Shown here piece after piece: positions 47,580 through 56,632 of a DNA stretch of 64,000 nt (the first letter of the stretch is position 1; each line of letters begins with the position of its first letter). The notes under the pieces are model-generated. The model searched no databases and was not told the origin of the DNA. It saw only the letters and a program-made list of their open reading frames with translations. The DNA is taken from the NCBI RefSeq assembly GCF_900129785.1, contig NZ_FSRC01000001.1:1364001-1428000 (forward strand). The letters run 5' to 3'. Origin of the DNA: Algoriphagus halophilus. Its GTDB lineage: Bacteria > Bacteroidota > Bacteroidia > Cytophagales > Cyclobacteriaceae. The translations under genes were made by a program, and so were the position numbers.

Positions 47580-48794
47580 TTATTTTAAGCTTTCCAATAC
47601 CAGCTTGACCAATTCGTTTTTATCTCCATTTGGTATCCACCGAGCAACGATCACTAAATCGTTTTCCTGGTCTACATAAATCATATTGGTTCCCGCACCA
47701 ATATGGGCAAAAGCAGTAGCAGGTGCCGAAGGGATAAATTCCCTTTCATTGTTAAGGAAATAATTCATGAAACCATAACCAGGATTGGCAGCAGTAGGAG
47801 TTTTTGATTTTTCCATCCAGGAGGTCGGAATGAGTTGCTCTCCTTTCCATTGACCATTATTTAAAGTAAGGTATCCGAATCTTGCTTGATCCCAGGCAGA
47901 AAGCATCATCCCGCCTCCCCAATGAGAGCCACCAGATACGGATTGCATAATTTGACCATCAATGATCACAAATGAATTTTCATACCCTGTCCACCTCCAG
48001 GTGTCACTGGCTCCAATAGGGTCCATGATTTTTGATTTCAAAACCACTGGTAAAGGTTTCCTCCAGACGTTCATTAGAGCCAGTGCAAGGACATTGACCC
48101 TGGTATCATTGTATTCATAAAGTGATCCCGGAGCATTTTGGGGTCTTTCTCTTTTTTCTTGAACACCCTCTCTTGGTCGATCTGCCCAGTCTGGTTTTCC
48201 CCAAAGGCTACCTTCCCAATCGGAGGTTTGTCTTAATAAATGATCCCAAGTAATGGTTCTGTTATGCTCCGTATCAAAAAGCTCGAAGGTGTCTTCCTCT
48301 TCAAAATGATCTGCCTTGTTGATCATTAATTTGGCAGGTTCATATGGATATAGGGGGGCCATATACGGATATACTAAATCATTTTCTGAAGAGATTAATC
48401 CCTCTTTCACCGCAAGTCCTGCAGTAGTAGAAAGGAAGCTCTTTGCAACGGAGAATGTCAAATCAACCCTGTCAGGATCTCCCCATTGACCTACGACATA
48501 GCCTTTGTAAATAATCAAGCCTGTAGCCGGTCCTCTAAGTTTCATTGGCCCGATGGGATATCCAAAAGGTTCTCTTCCAAAAGCGCTTTCATAATGTGCA
48601 ATTTTAAGATTTGGGTTAGCATTACTTTCATGGGCCACAGCAAAGTCAATTGCTTCTTGTAGTTTATTGGGATCCACTCCAAGTTCACTAGGGGTTTTGC
48701 TCTCCCAATTCCCTTTGGAAGGAAAATAGGTCTGTGCAGAAAGAAATTGGACGAGGCAAAAAACTAGGAATAAGCAAGAAGTAAGTTTTTTCAT
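47580..48794 (-). CDS. Exported serine hydrolase, beta-lactamase (class C/DD-peptidase) family
   Basis: The 404-residue protein from the ATG at 48794 has a signal peptide (LTSCLFLVFCLVQFLSAQ); the frame extends to 48854 but that start gives no signal. The family motifs are present: S-x-x-K in LTFSVAKSFLSTTAGLA, Y-x-N in SLYEYNDTRVNVLALALM, and a late GAGTNMIYVDQENDL segment near the HxG position (AHIGAG). Such enzymes act as esterases, DD-peptidases or amidases. It reads into the NTF2-like gene 8 bases downstream. Confidence 0.87.
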   Translation of the reverse strand: MKKLTSCLFLVFCLVQFLSAQTYFPSKGNWESKTPSELGVDPNKLQEAIDFAVAHESNANPNLKIAHYESAFGREPFGYPIGPMKLRGPATGLIIYKGYVVGQWGDPDRVDLTFSVAKSFLSTTAGLAVKEGLISSENDLVYPYMAPLYPYEPAKLMINKADHFEEEDTFELFDTEHNRTITWDHLLRQTSDWEGSLWGKPDWADRPREGVQEKRERPQNAPGSLYEYNDTRVNVLALALMNVWRKPLPVVLKSKIMDPIGASDTWRWTGYENSFVIIDGQIMQSVSGGSHWGGGMMLSAWDQARFGYLTLNNGQWKGEQLIPTSWMEKSKTPTAANPGYGFMNYFLNNEREFIPSAPATAFAHIGAGTNMIYVDQENDLVIVARWIPNGDKNELVKLVLESLK

Positions 48795-48957
48795 GATAGG
48801 GCGGTTTATTGGAACAATCTCATATTTAAAAGATTCATATAAATGTCTATTCAAAATGATTAAATTTTAAAAACTCTTTTATAAAAGGTAAGTTATTATA
48901 AAAACCTTTGTTTTTTAGCAGCGAGGATTTTAGAAATTTTTAATTGCATAGAACTGA

Positions 48958-50208
48958 ATGAAAGAACAGAAAATATACATCATAGGTGCAGGATTGTCGG
49001 GTCTTGTAGCTGCGATAGAATTAGAAAAAGCCGGTTTTTCACCCATTATTTTAGAAAGTACAGATAAGGTAGGAGGAAGAATGAAGACCGATCAGGTAGA
49101 GGGGTTTTTACTGGATCATGGATTTCAGGTTTTGCTCACGGCTTATCCTGAAGTAAACCGCTATTTGAATTTAGCAGCTTTGAATCTTAAAACCTTTGAT
49201 CCAGGGGCTGTTATTTTTGATGAAAAGGACTCTTACATTATTTCCGACCCCCTTCGAAATCCCCTTAAAGTAGTAGGAATGGCTTTTTCAAGAGTAGGTA
49301 CATTTTTGGATAAAGTCAAAATGTATAGTTTGACCCAGGAATTAAAAAAGAAGCCTGTGGAGGATATTTTCAATGAGCCTTCGATTCCTACTTTACAGTA
49401 CCTGAAAAACTATGGTTTTTCAGATCAAATAATCAATAACTTCTTCAAACCTTTTTTCAGGGGGATTTTTCTTGAAAAGCATTTGAATACCTCTGCAAGG
49501 ATGTTTGAATTCGTTTTCAAAATGTTCTCTTTAGGTCATGCAGCTATACCTGAAAAAGGGATGCAGGAAATCCCAAATATGCTGAGAAAGCAGCTAGGAA
49601 CAACTCAGATTTATTTTAATTCTGGGGTAGAAAAGGTGGAAGGACAGACGATCACCTTAAAAAATGGAGAGCAATTGGAAGCAGATCGAATTTTGATTTG
49701 TACCCAACCCGATCAGATCATGCCTCAATTACAGGGACAATTTTCAAAACCAAAAAAAGTAATCAACCTGTATTTTTCTCTTCAAAAGTCCTTTATGGCT
49801 AGACCTATGCTTGGCTTGGTCCCTGGAGAAAAATTTCTAATTAACAATTTGGTGTTTTTGGACGATGTATCGGCTTCGTATACAAGTTCAGATAGGTCTT
49901 TACTTTCTGTCACTGTTTTGGAAAGTGAATTGGAGGAAAAGGACCTGATCAAGCAAGTTCAAAAAGAACTGGAGCATATTTCTGGTATCAAGGGAGATTA
50001 TTTCAAGTTTATTAAGTCTTACTACATTTCCTATGCATTACCTAGCCTAGACGATATCAAAGGCAGTATTCCTATTACTGAATGTAAAATAACTGACCAT
50101 GTATATCTGGGAGGAGATTATTTACTCAATGGATCAAGCAATGCTGCCATGACCTCGGGAAGATTGGTTGCTGAATCTGTCATTTTAAGTTATACTCCGA
50201 CCCATTAA
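48958..50208 (+). CDS. FAD-dependent amine-oxidase/phytoene-desaturase-like protein
   Basis: The 416-residue protein has the N-terminal FAD-binding loop IYIIGAGLSGLVAAIELEKAG, the second motif KVGGRMKTD, and the C-terminal FAD motif HVYLGGDYLLNGSSNAAMTSGRLVAE. This matches the amino_oxidase/phytoene-desaturase-like superfamily that also contains protoporphyrinogen oxidases and carotenoid enzymes. The central part (MARPMLGLVPGEKFLINNLV) is unlike crtI, so the substrate is unknown. It is divergent from the serine hydrolase with 163 bases between starts and is followed by yjdM in the same direction. Confidence 0.85.
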   Translation: MKEQKIYIIGAGLSGLVAAIELEKAGFSPIILESTDKVGGRMKTDQVEGFLLDHGFQVLLTAYPEVNRYLNLAALNLKTFDPGAVIFDEKDSYIISDPLRNPLKVVGMAFSRVGTFLDKVKMYSLTQELKKKPVEDIFNEPSIPTLQYLKNYGFSDQIINNFFKPFFRGIFLEKHLNTSARMFEFVFKMFSLGHAAIPEKGMQEIPNMLRKQLGTTQIYFNSGVEKVEGQTITLKNGEQLEADRILICTQPDQIMPQLQGQFSKPKKVINLYFSLQKSFMARPMLGLVPGEKFLINNLVFLDDVSASYTSSDRSLLSVTVLESELEEKDLIKQVQKELEHISGIKGDYFKFIKSYYISYALPSLDDIKGSIPITECKITDHVYLGGDYLLNGSSNAAMTSGRLVAESVILSYTPTH

Positions 50209-50304
50209 TTTAGTTCTTTATCAAATCAGGTTGATCCCCTGAAACCTGATTTAAATCAATTGGTATGGAAGTGTAAAAATGGGATAAAGCCGTATTTTTG
50301 CGGG

Positions 50305-50640
50305 ATGGAAAATATACCCCCTTGCCCTTCGTGCAAATCTCCCTACGGATATGAAATGGATAATCAACTTGTTTGCCCTGAATGTGGCTTTGAGTGGGTT
50401 CCAGAGCAAGAAGTAGAGGAGGAAGGTTTGATTGTAAAAGATGCGAATGGAAATCTATTGTCGGATGGTGATTCTGTAGTCATTGTCAAAGATCTTCCAG
50501 TGAAAGGCGCGCCAAAGCCCATCAAGGCAGGGACAAAAGTAAAAAGCATCAGATTAGTAGAAGGCGATCACAACATCGATTGTAAAATTGATGGTTTTGG
50601 ATCTATGGCTTTGAAAAGTGAGTTTGTGAAGAAAGCCTGA
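50305..50640 (+). CDS. yjdM: YjdM/PhnA-type zinc-ribbon protein
   Basis: The 111-residue protein from the ATG at 50305 has an N-terminal zinc ribbon ([13 protein letters not shown] with [10 protein letters not shown]) and a C-terminal SH3-like domain ([52 protein letters not shown]). It is the YjdM family, long called PhnA or alkylphosphonate utilisation protein although it is not needed for that pathway. An in-frame ATG at 50260 would add 15 non-matching residues. Probable metal-binding regulator or housekeeping protein. Followed by the inverted repeat at 50657-50694. Confidence 0.9.
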   Translation: MENIPPCPSCKSPYGYEMDNQLVCPECGFEWVPEQEVEEEGLIVKDANGNLLSDGDSVVIVKDLPVKGAPKPIKAGTKVKSIRLVEGDHNIDCKIDGFGSMALKSEFVKKA

Positions 50641-50656
50641 GGAATATATGAAATGG

Positions 50657-50694
50657 GAAATACGAAGTACGAGGAAGTTCATACTTCGTATTTC
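50657..50694. repeat. Long perfect inverted repeat between yjdM and the ThuA gene
   Basis: Arms GAAATACGAAGTA (50657-50669) and TACTTCGTATTTC (50682-50694) match for 13 bases around a 12-base loop. Outer copies of related words (GGAAATA before, TATTTCC after) give nested pairing. It occupies most of the 61-base gap between two convergent genes. It could terminate both, or be a dispersed intergenic repeat like the TACGAAGTA-type elements of some Bacteroidota. It lacks a run of T longer than three. Confidence 0.75.
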
Positions 50695-50701
50695 TTACTT
50701 C

Positions 50702-51628
50702 TTATTTCCGTATGGGTGTTTCATCTACCTCTACATCTCCAACCAAGTATTGCATTCCATCTAAGAAAAACTGCAATAAATCCGGGTTTTCAAAGCTTTG
50801 GGCATTATGCGAAGGGGAGCTATATAAAACTCTTCCTTTTCCATCTTTTCTAATCCAAGCTACATAGGTAACGCCTTCTGTTAATTCCTGGCCTTTTCTC
50901 TGTGCCTCGATCTCAGCATTGTTGAAATACAACAAAGGTTTGAAGTCTAATGCTGCATAGGCATTTTTATAAAAATAAGGTTCATCCGTATGTACAAATC
51001 CTTCTGCAGGGAAAGCTTGAACCAAAGGATGTTGTGGGTCCACCAATCTCACATGTATGGGCTGCTGCTTGGGATGATAGTCGAAAGATCCTCCAAGTAA
51101 TCTTGAAAATTCCATGGAGTTGTTCAGGGTAGTATTGCCCCCGTGAATCACAAAAAATCCTCCTCCTTTTTTGACATAGTTAATTACATTCTTTTCAAGT
51201 TCTGAAGCCTTTTTCCAAACAGCCACACTATCCATATTACCTTCTTCTGTGAGCTTATCCACGAATAGGTTTCTATAAGTTGGTTTTGAATTGGTATTGT
51301 TGAAGATTACTAAATCAAACTCCTTCAGCTTGTTTTTTTCCATCATGGCCAGATCCCTACTACCTACAACCTCAAAGGCTCCGCTTTTTTCCCCAAGAAT
51401 TTTGAACATTGCTTCGGTATGGGGATTTACCCAGTGCCAAAACCCAGTGTGTAAAGAAAAAACCAATACTTTCTTTTTGGTTTTGAAAGGGAAAGTGGCT
51501 TTATCTGGAGCCAATTCATAGATTTTATCTTTCCATTCTTCGGTCAACTCCACCTCGGACATACTTTGGGAGAAAGCAGTTCCGATCGAAAAAATGAAAA
51601 CGATTGCGTAGAAAATATTCTTCTTCAT
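50702..51628 (-). CDS. Secreted ThuA-domain protein
   Basis: The 308-residue product from the ATG at 51628 has a signal peptide (MKKNIFYAIVFIFSIGTAFSQ); seven residues upstream to 51649 do not help. The ThuA (glutamine-amidotransferase-like fold) signature is seen in VLVFSLHTGFWHWVNPHTEAM, FDLVIFNNTNSK, GGGFFVIHGGNTTLNNSMEFSRLLGGSFDYHPKQQPIHVRL in part, and YVAWIRKDGKGRVLYSSPSHN. ThuA proteins occur with sugar-oxidation genes and are linked to trehalose utilisation and 3-keto sugars. It is divergent from the DUF6807 gene with 81 bases between starts, and the two may share regulation. Confidence 0.87.
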   Translation of the reverse strand: MKKNIFYAIVFIFSIGTAFSQSMSEVELTEEWKDKIYELAPDKATFPFKTKKKVLVFSLHTGFWHWVNPHTEAMFKILGEKSGAFEVVGSRDLAMMEKNKLKEFDLVIFNNTNSKPTYRNLFVDKLTEEGNMDSVAVWKKASELEKNVINYVKKGGGFFVIHGGNTTLNNSMEFSRLLGGSFDYHPKQQPIHVRLVDPQHPLVQAFPAEGFVHTDEPYFYKNAYAALDFKPLLYFNNAEIEAQRKGQELTEGVTYVAWIRKDGKGRVLYSSPSHNAQSFENPDLLQFFLDGMQYLVGDVEVDETPIRK

Positions 51629-51709
51629 AGGTAATTGGGGTAATTGCAACTAGGCATTAGATTAGATTTCGATATCTTTAAAATTGAAGCCCAATAACTA
51701 GATTTTTCC

Positions 51710-52678
51710 ATGATTATCAAAAAAATATTATTTCTCCCCATGGTCCTTATTTTGATGATAGGGACTGTTTCTGCTCAAAAAGTCACGTTACGTGAAAGTG
51801 AAAAAGGAATAGACTTCATGCTAGGTGAGCAGCGTGTTTTGACCTATCAAACGGCTGTGGAACCTGTACCGGAAGGGGTAAACCCAGACTATGCAAAATC
51901 AGGTTTTATCCATCCCCTTACTTCTCCTTCCGGTCAAGTACTTACTCGAATTCAACCCAAAGATCACTACCATCATTATGGGATATGGGGTCCTTGGACA
52001 CGGGCCACAATTGGTGGAAGAATGGTGGATTTTTGGAATTTAGCGGATCATAAAGGACGAGTAGATTTTGACCGTGTGATTGCCAAAAAAGAAGCGGGAG
52101 GAGTGGCAGAATTAACGGTAAGACAGAATCATTTGGATTTGACTGCTCCTGAATCTGAAAAACTTGCCATTTCCGAGGATCTGGTAATAAAGGTCATGCC
52201 TGTTGACAAAGGAAGGTTTCTCGTGGACTATACAACCAATATTTCTACGAAGTTGAAAGATGGGATTTTATTGGATGCATACCGGTATGGTGGAGGTTTA
52301 GGCTTTAGAGCCACCGAAGTCTGGGGATCTGATAATAGTACAGTGCTCACTTCAGAAGGAAAAGACAGAAAAACTGCGGATGGGACTGAGGCCAAATGGA
52401 TCATCATTACCGGAGAATCAAATGCCCCGGAAGGTAAAAGTGGGCTGTTGATTTTAAGCCATAATACCAATAAGGCTCATCCTGAGCCACTTCGGGTTTG
52501 GCCGGAAGAAAACTACAATCGTCAAGGAAATGTATTTGTGGAGTTTACTCCTATAAGACATGAATCTTGGGAGATCCTTCCCAACAAACGGTACTCTTTA
52601 AAGTATAGAATGATCGTTTTTGATGGGGAATTGACCGCAGAAGAAGCCAATAAATATTGGTCTGCATTTGTAAAATAA
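51710..52678 (+). CDS. DUF6807 (PmoA-like) secreted protein
   Basis: The 322-residue protein has a signal peptide (ILFLPMVLILMIGTVSAQ) and the DUF6807 core, with the His-rich GQVLTRIQPKDHYHHYGIWGPWT, then GLGFRATEVWGSDNSTVLTSEG and a DGTEAKWIIITGE segment before the end. Family members are named PmoA-like from distant similarity to methane monooxygenase subunit A, but they are soluble proteins found with carbohydrate genes. The PKDHYHH motif may bind metal. It lies 49 bases before the first Gfo/Idh/MocA gene on the same strand. Confidence 0.85.
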   Translation: MIIKKILFLPMVLILMIGTVSAQKVTLRESEKGIDFMLGEQRVLTYQTAVEPVPEGVNPDYAKSGFIHPLTSPSGQVLTRIQPKDHYHHYGIWGPWTRATIGGRMVDFWNLADHKGRVDFDRVIAKKEAGGVAELTVRQNHLDLTAPESEKLAISEDLVIKVMPVDKGRFLVDYTTNISTKLKDGILLDAYRYGGGLGFRATEVWGSDNSTVLTSEGKDRKTADGTEAKWIIITGESNAPEGKSGLLILSHNTNKAHPEPLRVWPEENYNRQGNVFVEFTPIRHESWEILPNKRYSLKYRMIVFDGELTAEEANKYWSAFVK

Positions 52679-52727
52679 AAGAAATGAATCAAACCATAAT
52701 AATGCCCAATCATAACCCTGAATAGCT

Positions 52728-54098
52728 ATGAAAAGAAGAACTTTTATAAAAAATACCGGTCTGGCTGCAGCCGCTTTTGGAATTCCCACCATCGTTCCTT
52801 CCTCCGTTTTTGGAAAGAATGCTCCAAGCAACAGAATTCAAATAGGTCAAATAGGTTGTGGGAGAATAGCGAGGGATCATGACATTCCCGGTACCTGGAG
52901 ACATGCCAGTGCCAGATATATAGCGGTTTCAGATTTGGATTCCAACCGGATGCAGGATGGGAAGGACCTAATAGAAAATTATTATGCCAAAAAGGAGAAT
53001 GAGGCATCTGGTGAAATCAAACAATATGGTGATTTCCGTGAAATGCTCTTGAATGATGAGATTGATGCGGTCGTAATCAGTACTCCTGATCACTGGCATT
53101 CACAACCAGCTATGATGGCAGCCTTAGCGGGGAAACACGTTTACCTTCAAAAACCTACCTCACTAACTATTCGTGAAGGAAGGCAATTGGCTGATGTGGT
53201 AAAAAAGACTGGTGTTAAACTTCAATTAGGAACTCAGCAACGATCCAGTGAGCAATTCAGAATTGCCGCAGAATTAGTTAGAAATGGCAGAATAGGTAAG
53301 CTTCATACTGTAAGGATTGGCTTACCCGGTGATCCAGCTGGACCTGAAGCTCCAGCCATGCCAGTTCCTAAAAACTTAAACTATGAAATGTGGCTAGGAT
53401 CCACTCCGGAGGTGCCTTATACAGAAATAGGTGTCCATCCTCAAAAAGGATATGGTCGTCCAGGTTGGTTGAGAATTAATCAATTTGGTGCGGGAATGAT
53501 TACGGGTTGGGGGCAACATCATTTTGACTCAGCAGCTTGGGGAATGGATACTGAATTAACAGGTCCTAGATATATAGAAGCAGTAGCCGAATTCCCTCGT
53601 TCTGGGCTTTGGAACGTTCATGGAGATTTCATGGTGAAGGCGGAGTATGACAATGGAATCCATATGTATACCAGCGGAGGTTACCCGAATGGAATCCGGT
53701 ATGAAGGGACTGATGGATGGATATGGGTTTCTAGAGGAAATTATGTGGCTTCGTCCAGTGATCCCGTAGCACAAGGGGAGAGCGCTAAAGCTTTAGATGC
53801 TTCTGATCCGGCCATTTTAAAATCGGTGATTGGACCTAATGAAATCCATTTACAAAAAAGTACAGAGCATCATGGAAATTGGCTGGGCGCTATCCAAGGG
53901 GAAAATGAGTTGCTCTCTCCAGTAGAAATCGGACACAGGGCTTGTTCAGTGTGTTTAGTTAGCCACATCGCCATGCAATTGGGAAGAAAGTTGGAGTGGG
54001 ATCCGATTTCAGAACGATTTGTAAATGATGACGAGGCAAATACCTATCTAAGTAGAGATCAAAGAGCACCATATGGTACTAATTATGTCAAAGTTTAA
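52728..54098 (+). CDS. Gfo/Idh/MocA-family oxidoreductase with Tat-type signal
   Basis: The 456-residue protein starts MKRRTFIKNTGLAAAAFG, a twin-arginine-type signal (RRTFIK) typical of exported Bacteroidota members that fold with cofactor first. The Rossmann domain shows IQIGQIGCGRIARDHDIPG, AVVISTPDHWHSQPAMMAALAGKHVYLQKP, where the usual EKP is QKP with the Lys kept, and the C-terminal alpha/beta domain follows. It likely oxidises or reduces sugars or inositols with NAD(P). The gene is 49 bases after DUF6807 and its stop overlaps the next gene's start, so they are an operon. Confidence 0.88.
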   Translation: MKRRTFIKNTGLAAAAFGIPTIVPSSVFGKNAPSNRIQIGQIGCGRIARDHDIPGTWRHASARYIAVSDLDSNRMQDGKDLIENYYAKKENEASGEIKQYGDFREMLLNDEIDAVVISTPDHWHSQPAMMAALAGKHVYLQKPTSLTIREGRQLADVVKKTGVKLQLGTQQRSSEQFRIAAELVRNGRIGKLHTVRIGLPGDPAGPEAPAMPVPKNLNYEMWLGSTPEVPYTEIGVHPQKGYGRPGWLRINQFGAGMITGWGQHHFDSAAWGMDTELTGPRYIEAVAEFPRSGLWNVHGDFMVKAEYDNGIHMYTSGGYPNGIRYEGTDGWIWVSRGNYVASSSDPVAQGESAKALDASDPAILKSVIGPNEIHLQKSTEHHGNWLGAIQGENELLSPVEIGHRACSVCLVSHIAMQLGRKLEWDPISERFVNDDEANTYLSRDQRAPYGTNYVKV

Positions 54099-55455
54099 AT
54101 TGATGTTCAAGTGTAAAGCAGCGCTGCTAATCCTAGCAGCATTCCTTTTTCAAAATTGTGATTCACCTTCAGAAAGCATGGATGAAGCCAAAGAAAAAGC
54201 TCCTATTCAAATAGTAACTCTTGATCCGGGGCATTTCCATGCAGGCCTGATTCATAAGAGCATGTATCCTGAGGTAGACTCTACCATCCATGTTTATGCA
54301 CCAGAAGGAGAAGAGCTAAGAGACTACCTCAATAGAATTGCGGGCTATAATGAACGGGAAGAAGATCCCACAGCTTGGAATATTGAGGTGTATACCGGTG
54401 ATGATTTCTTACAAGAGATGATCAAGGAGAAAGCAGGAAATGTCATGGTCGTAGCAGGGAAAAATGATCGTAAAATCGATTATATTCTTTCTGCGCTGGA
54501 AAATGGGATGAATGTCTACGCAGACAAGCCTTTGGTAATTAATCCTGCAGGTTTTCAAAAATTGAAAAGGGCTTTTGAAATCGCTGAAGAGAAAAACTTG
54601 CTGTTTTATGATATCATGACCGAGCGTTTTGAAATTTCTACCATTTTGCAGCGGGAGTTATCCATGATACCTGAGGTATTCGGTACTTTGGAACAAGGGA
54701 CACTTGAAGATCCTGCTATTACCAAAGAGTCGGTTCACCACTTTTTCAAGTATGTATCAGGAGCTCCCTTAGTACGACCAGAATGGTTTTTTGATACGGA
54801 AGTAGAAGGGTCTGGTTTGGTGGATGTGACCACACATTTAGTGGATTTGGTTCAATGGGAATCCTTCCCCGGAGAAGCTTTAGATACCTCAGATGTCACT
54901 ATGCTCCAGGCAGAATTGCTTCCAACCTCCCTCAATTATGAACAATACCAATTAGTCACCGGAAAAACTCCTTCTTTTTCCGAAGGAGAAACGTTAGATG
55001 TACTTGCTAATGGTGAAATGAACTATACCTTGAAAGGAGTACATGCAAAAGTATCCGTGAAATGGGCCTATCAAGCTCCTGAAGGAACTGCAGATACCCA
55101 TTACAGCATCATGAGAGGGACCAAAGCCAATTTGATCATTAGGCAGGGGGAAGAAGAAAATTACAAGCCGATATTGTATGTGAAGCTGCTCGAGAATCAA
55201 GAGACCGCTTTGCAAAAAGCCATCAATGAAGATTTACAAAGTGCTTATCCAGGAATTAGTCTTACGAAACTGGATAATGGGGAATTTCGGGTGGAAGTAC
55301 CTGATAGTTATTCTGTGGGACATGAAGCGCACTTTGCACAAGTCACTGAAAATTATTTGAAATTCTTTAAAGCAGGAAAAATGCCTGATTGGGAAGTGCC
55401 TAATATGATCGTGAAATATTATACGACTACACAAGCTTATGAAAAAGCTCAATAG
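54085..55455 (+). CDS. Putative Gfo/Idh/MocA-type oxidoreductase, lipoprotein
   Basis: The 456-residue product from the ATG at 54085 overlaps the preceding stop by 14 bases. An ATG at 54103 just after that stop is an alternative giving a neater signal. The N-terminus is a lipoprotein signal ending AAFLFQNC, though its lipobox is imperfect. The body has an unusual NAD-binding part (QIVTLDPGHFHAGLIHKSMY) and GNVMVVAGKNDRKIDYILSALENGMNVYADKPLVI, keeping the DKP equivalent of EKP, and then the putative-oxidoreductase C-terminal domain (TTHLVDLVQWESFPGE). It is the last gene of the cluster and a terminator follows. Confidence 0.83.
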   Translation: MSKFKLMFKCKAALLILAAFLFQNCDSPSESMDEAKEKAPIQIVTLDPGHFHAGLIHKSMYPEVDSTIHVYAPEGEELRDYLNRIAGYNEREEDPTAWNIEVYTGDDFLQEMIKEKAGNVMVVAGKNDRKIDYILSALENGMNVYADKPLVINPAGFQKLKRAFEIAEEKNLLFYDIMTERFEISTILQRELSMIPEVFGTLEQGTLEDPAITKESVHHFFKYVSGAPLVRPEWFFDTEVEGSGLVDVTTHLVDLVQWESFPGEALDTSDVTMLQAELLPTSLNYEQYQLVTGKTPSFSEGETLDVLANGEMNYTLKGVHAKVSVKWAYQAPEGTADTHYSIMRGTKANLIIRQGEEENYKPILYVKLLENQETALQKAINEDLQSAYPGISLTKLDNGEFRVEVPDSYSVGHEAHFAQVTENYLKFFKAGKMPDWEVPNMIVKYYTTTQAYEKAQ

Positions 55456-55464
55456 AAAAATCAA

Positions 55465-55485
55465 AGCCTCATAAACAGTGAGGCT
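55465..55485 (+). terminator. Terminator after the sugar-oxidoreductase cluster
   Basis: Stem AGCCTCA / TGAGGCT with a 7-base loop followed by eight T, beginning 9 bases after the stop codon. The 200-base gap up to the aldo/keto reductase holds nothing else clear. Confidence 0.85.
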
Positions 55486-55655
55486 TTTTTTTAGGTTTAC
55501 CAATTAAGTATATGGAAATTCTTTTCATTCTATTTTAGCTTTTTTCTGAAAAGCACGAATTTCTTGAACGGATTAAACGTTGTCATTAGACAACTGAATT
55601 ATACGATCTATTTATTTAACCTGATAAATGAGACCTAAATGGGTCTATAAATTTT

Positions 55656-56603
55656 ATGAAAAATTTAACTTTTGAAAATGGGGATCGCATGCCCATTATT
55701 GGCCTAGGAACCTGGAAAAGTGAACCGGGCCAAGTAAAACAAGCAGTGTATTGGGCAATTGAAAGCGGGTATAGGCATCTTGATTGTGCGGCAGTTTACC
55801 AAAATGAAAAAGAAGTAGGAGAGGGGATTGCTCAGGCAATCAATGAGGGACTTGTCGAAAGGGAAGAACTTTTTGTGACTTCTAAACTTTGGAATAATTC
55901 CCATAAATACGAGGATGTGAAGCCAGCTCTGGAAAAAACACTTTCTGATTTAGGATTAGACTATGTGGACTTGTATTTAATCCATTGGCCAATTTCTTTT
56001 AAAAGGGGGATTGGGTTTGCAAAAACTAGGGATGAGTTTTATACCTATCTGGATGTCCCTTTAACCCAAACCTGGGAAGGGATGCAACATTTGAAATCTC
56101 TGGGATTGGCAAAGCATATTGGAGTTTCAAATTTTAATCAAGCCAAACTTAGGGAGGTGATGAATATTGGAGGTCAAAAACCAGAAATGAATCAAGTGGA
56201 AATGCATCCATATTTACCCCAAAAGGCTTTGGTTCAATTCTGTAGGGAAAATGGCATTTTAATGACTGCCTATTCTCCATTGGGTTCACCGGATTCCAGA
56301 AATGAAAGCCACAAAAATGATCCTGTGTTATTGAAGGATCCTGTTATTGAGTTGATCGCTAAAAAACATGGAGCGAGTATTGGGCAAGTGTTGATCGCTT
56401 GGTCCGTTGCTAGAGATATAGCCGTGATTCCAAAATCCACCAATCAAGGGAGAATCAAAGAAAATCTTGCTGCAGCAAAATTGAAATTAGATCAGAATGA
56501 TTTAATGGAGCTAGATGATATAGGAGTGGATTTTAGATTTATCAATGGTAAGTTTTTTACTGGGCCTGAGAGTCCATATAAACTATCCGATTTATTTGGA
56601 TAA
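55656..56603 (+). CDS. Aldo/keto reductase
   Basis: The 315-residue protein is a TIM-barrel AKR with a full tetrad region: RHLDCAAVYQNEKEVGEGI (Asp and Tyr), FVTSKLWNNSHKYEDVK (Lys), VDLYLIHWPISF (His), then HIGVSNFNQAKLREVM and the cofactor loop IPKSTNQGRIKENLAAAKLKL, which is NADPH-type. It reduces aldehydes or ketones of sugars or other metabolites. Length and motifs fit the standard family. It is transcribed alone and converges on the TrpF-like gene at a bidirectional terminator. Confidence 0.9.
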   Translation: MKNLTFENGDRMPIIGLGTWKSEPGQVKQAVYWAIESGYRHLDCAAVYQNEKEVGEGIAQAINEGLVEREELFVTSKLWNNSHKYEDVKPALEKTLSDLGLDYVDLYLIHWPISFKRGIGFAKTRDEFYTYLDVPLTQTWEGMQHLKSLGLAKHIGVSNFNQAKLREVMNIGGQKPEMNQVEMHPYLPQKALVQFCRENGILMTAYSPLGSPDSRNESHKNDPVLLKDPVIELIAKKHGASIGQVLIAWSVARDIAVIPKSTNQGRIKENLAAAKLKLDQNDLMELDDIGVDFRFINGKFFTGPESPYKLSDLFG

Positions 56604-56606
56604 AAG

Positions 56607-56628
56607 AGGCCCGATTAAATTCGGGCCT
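56607..56628. terminator. Bidirectional terminator between the aldo/keto reductase and TrpF-like genes
   Basis: Stem AGGCCCGA / TCGGGCCT with a 6-base loop followed by seven T in all; an A-rich stretch (TAAAAG) on the left is a weaker signal for the minus strand. It lies 3 bases after the reductase stop and 4 bases before the stop of the convergent gene. Confidence 0.85.
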
Positions 56629-56632
56629 TTTT

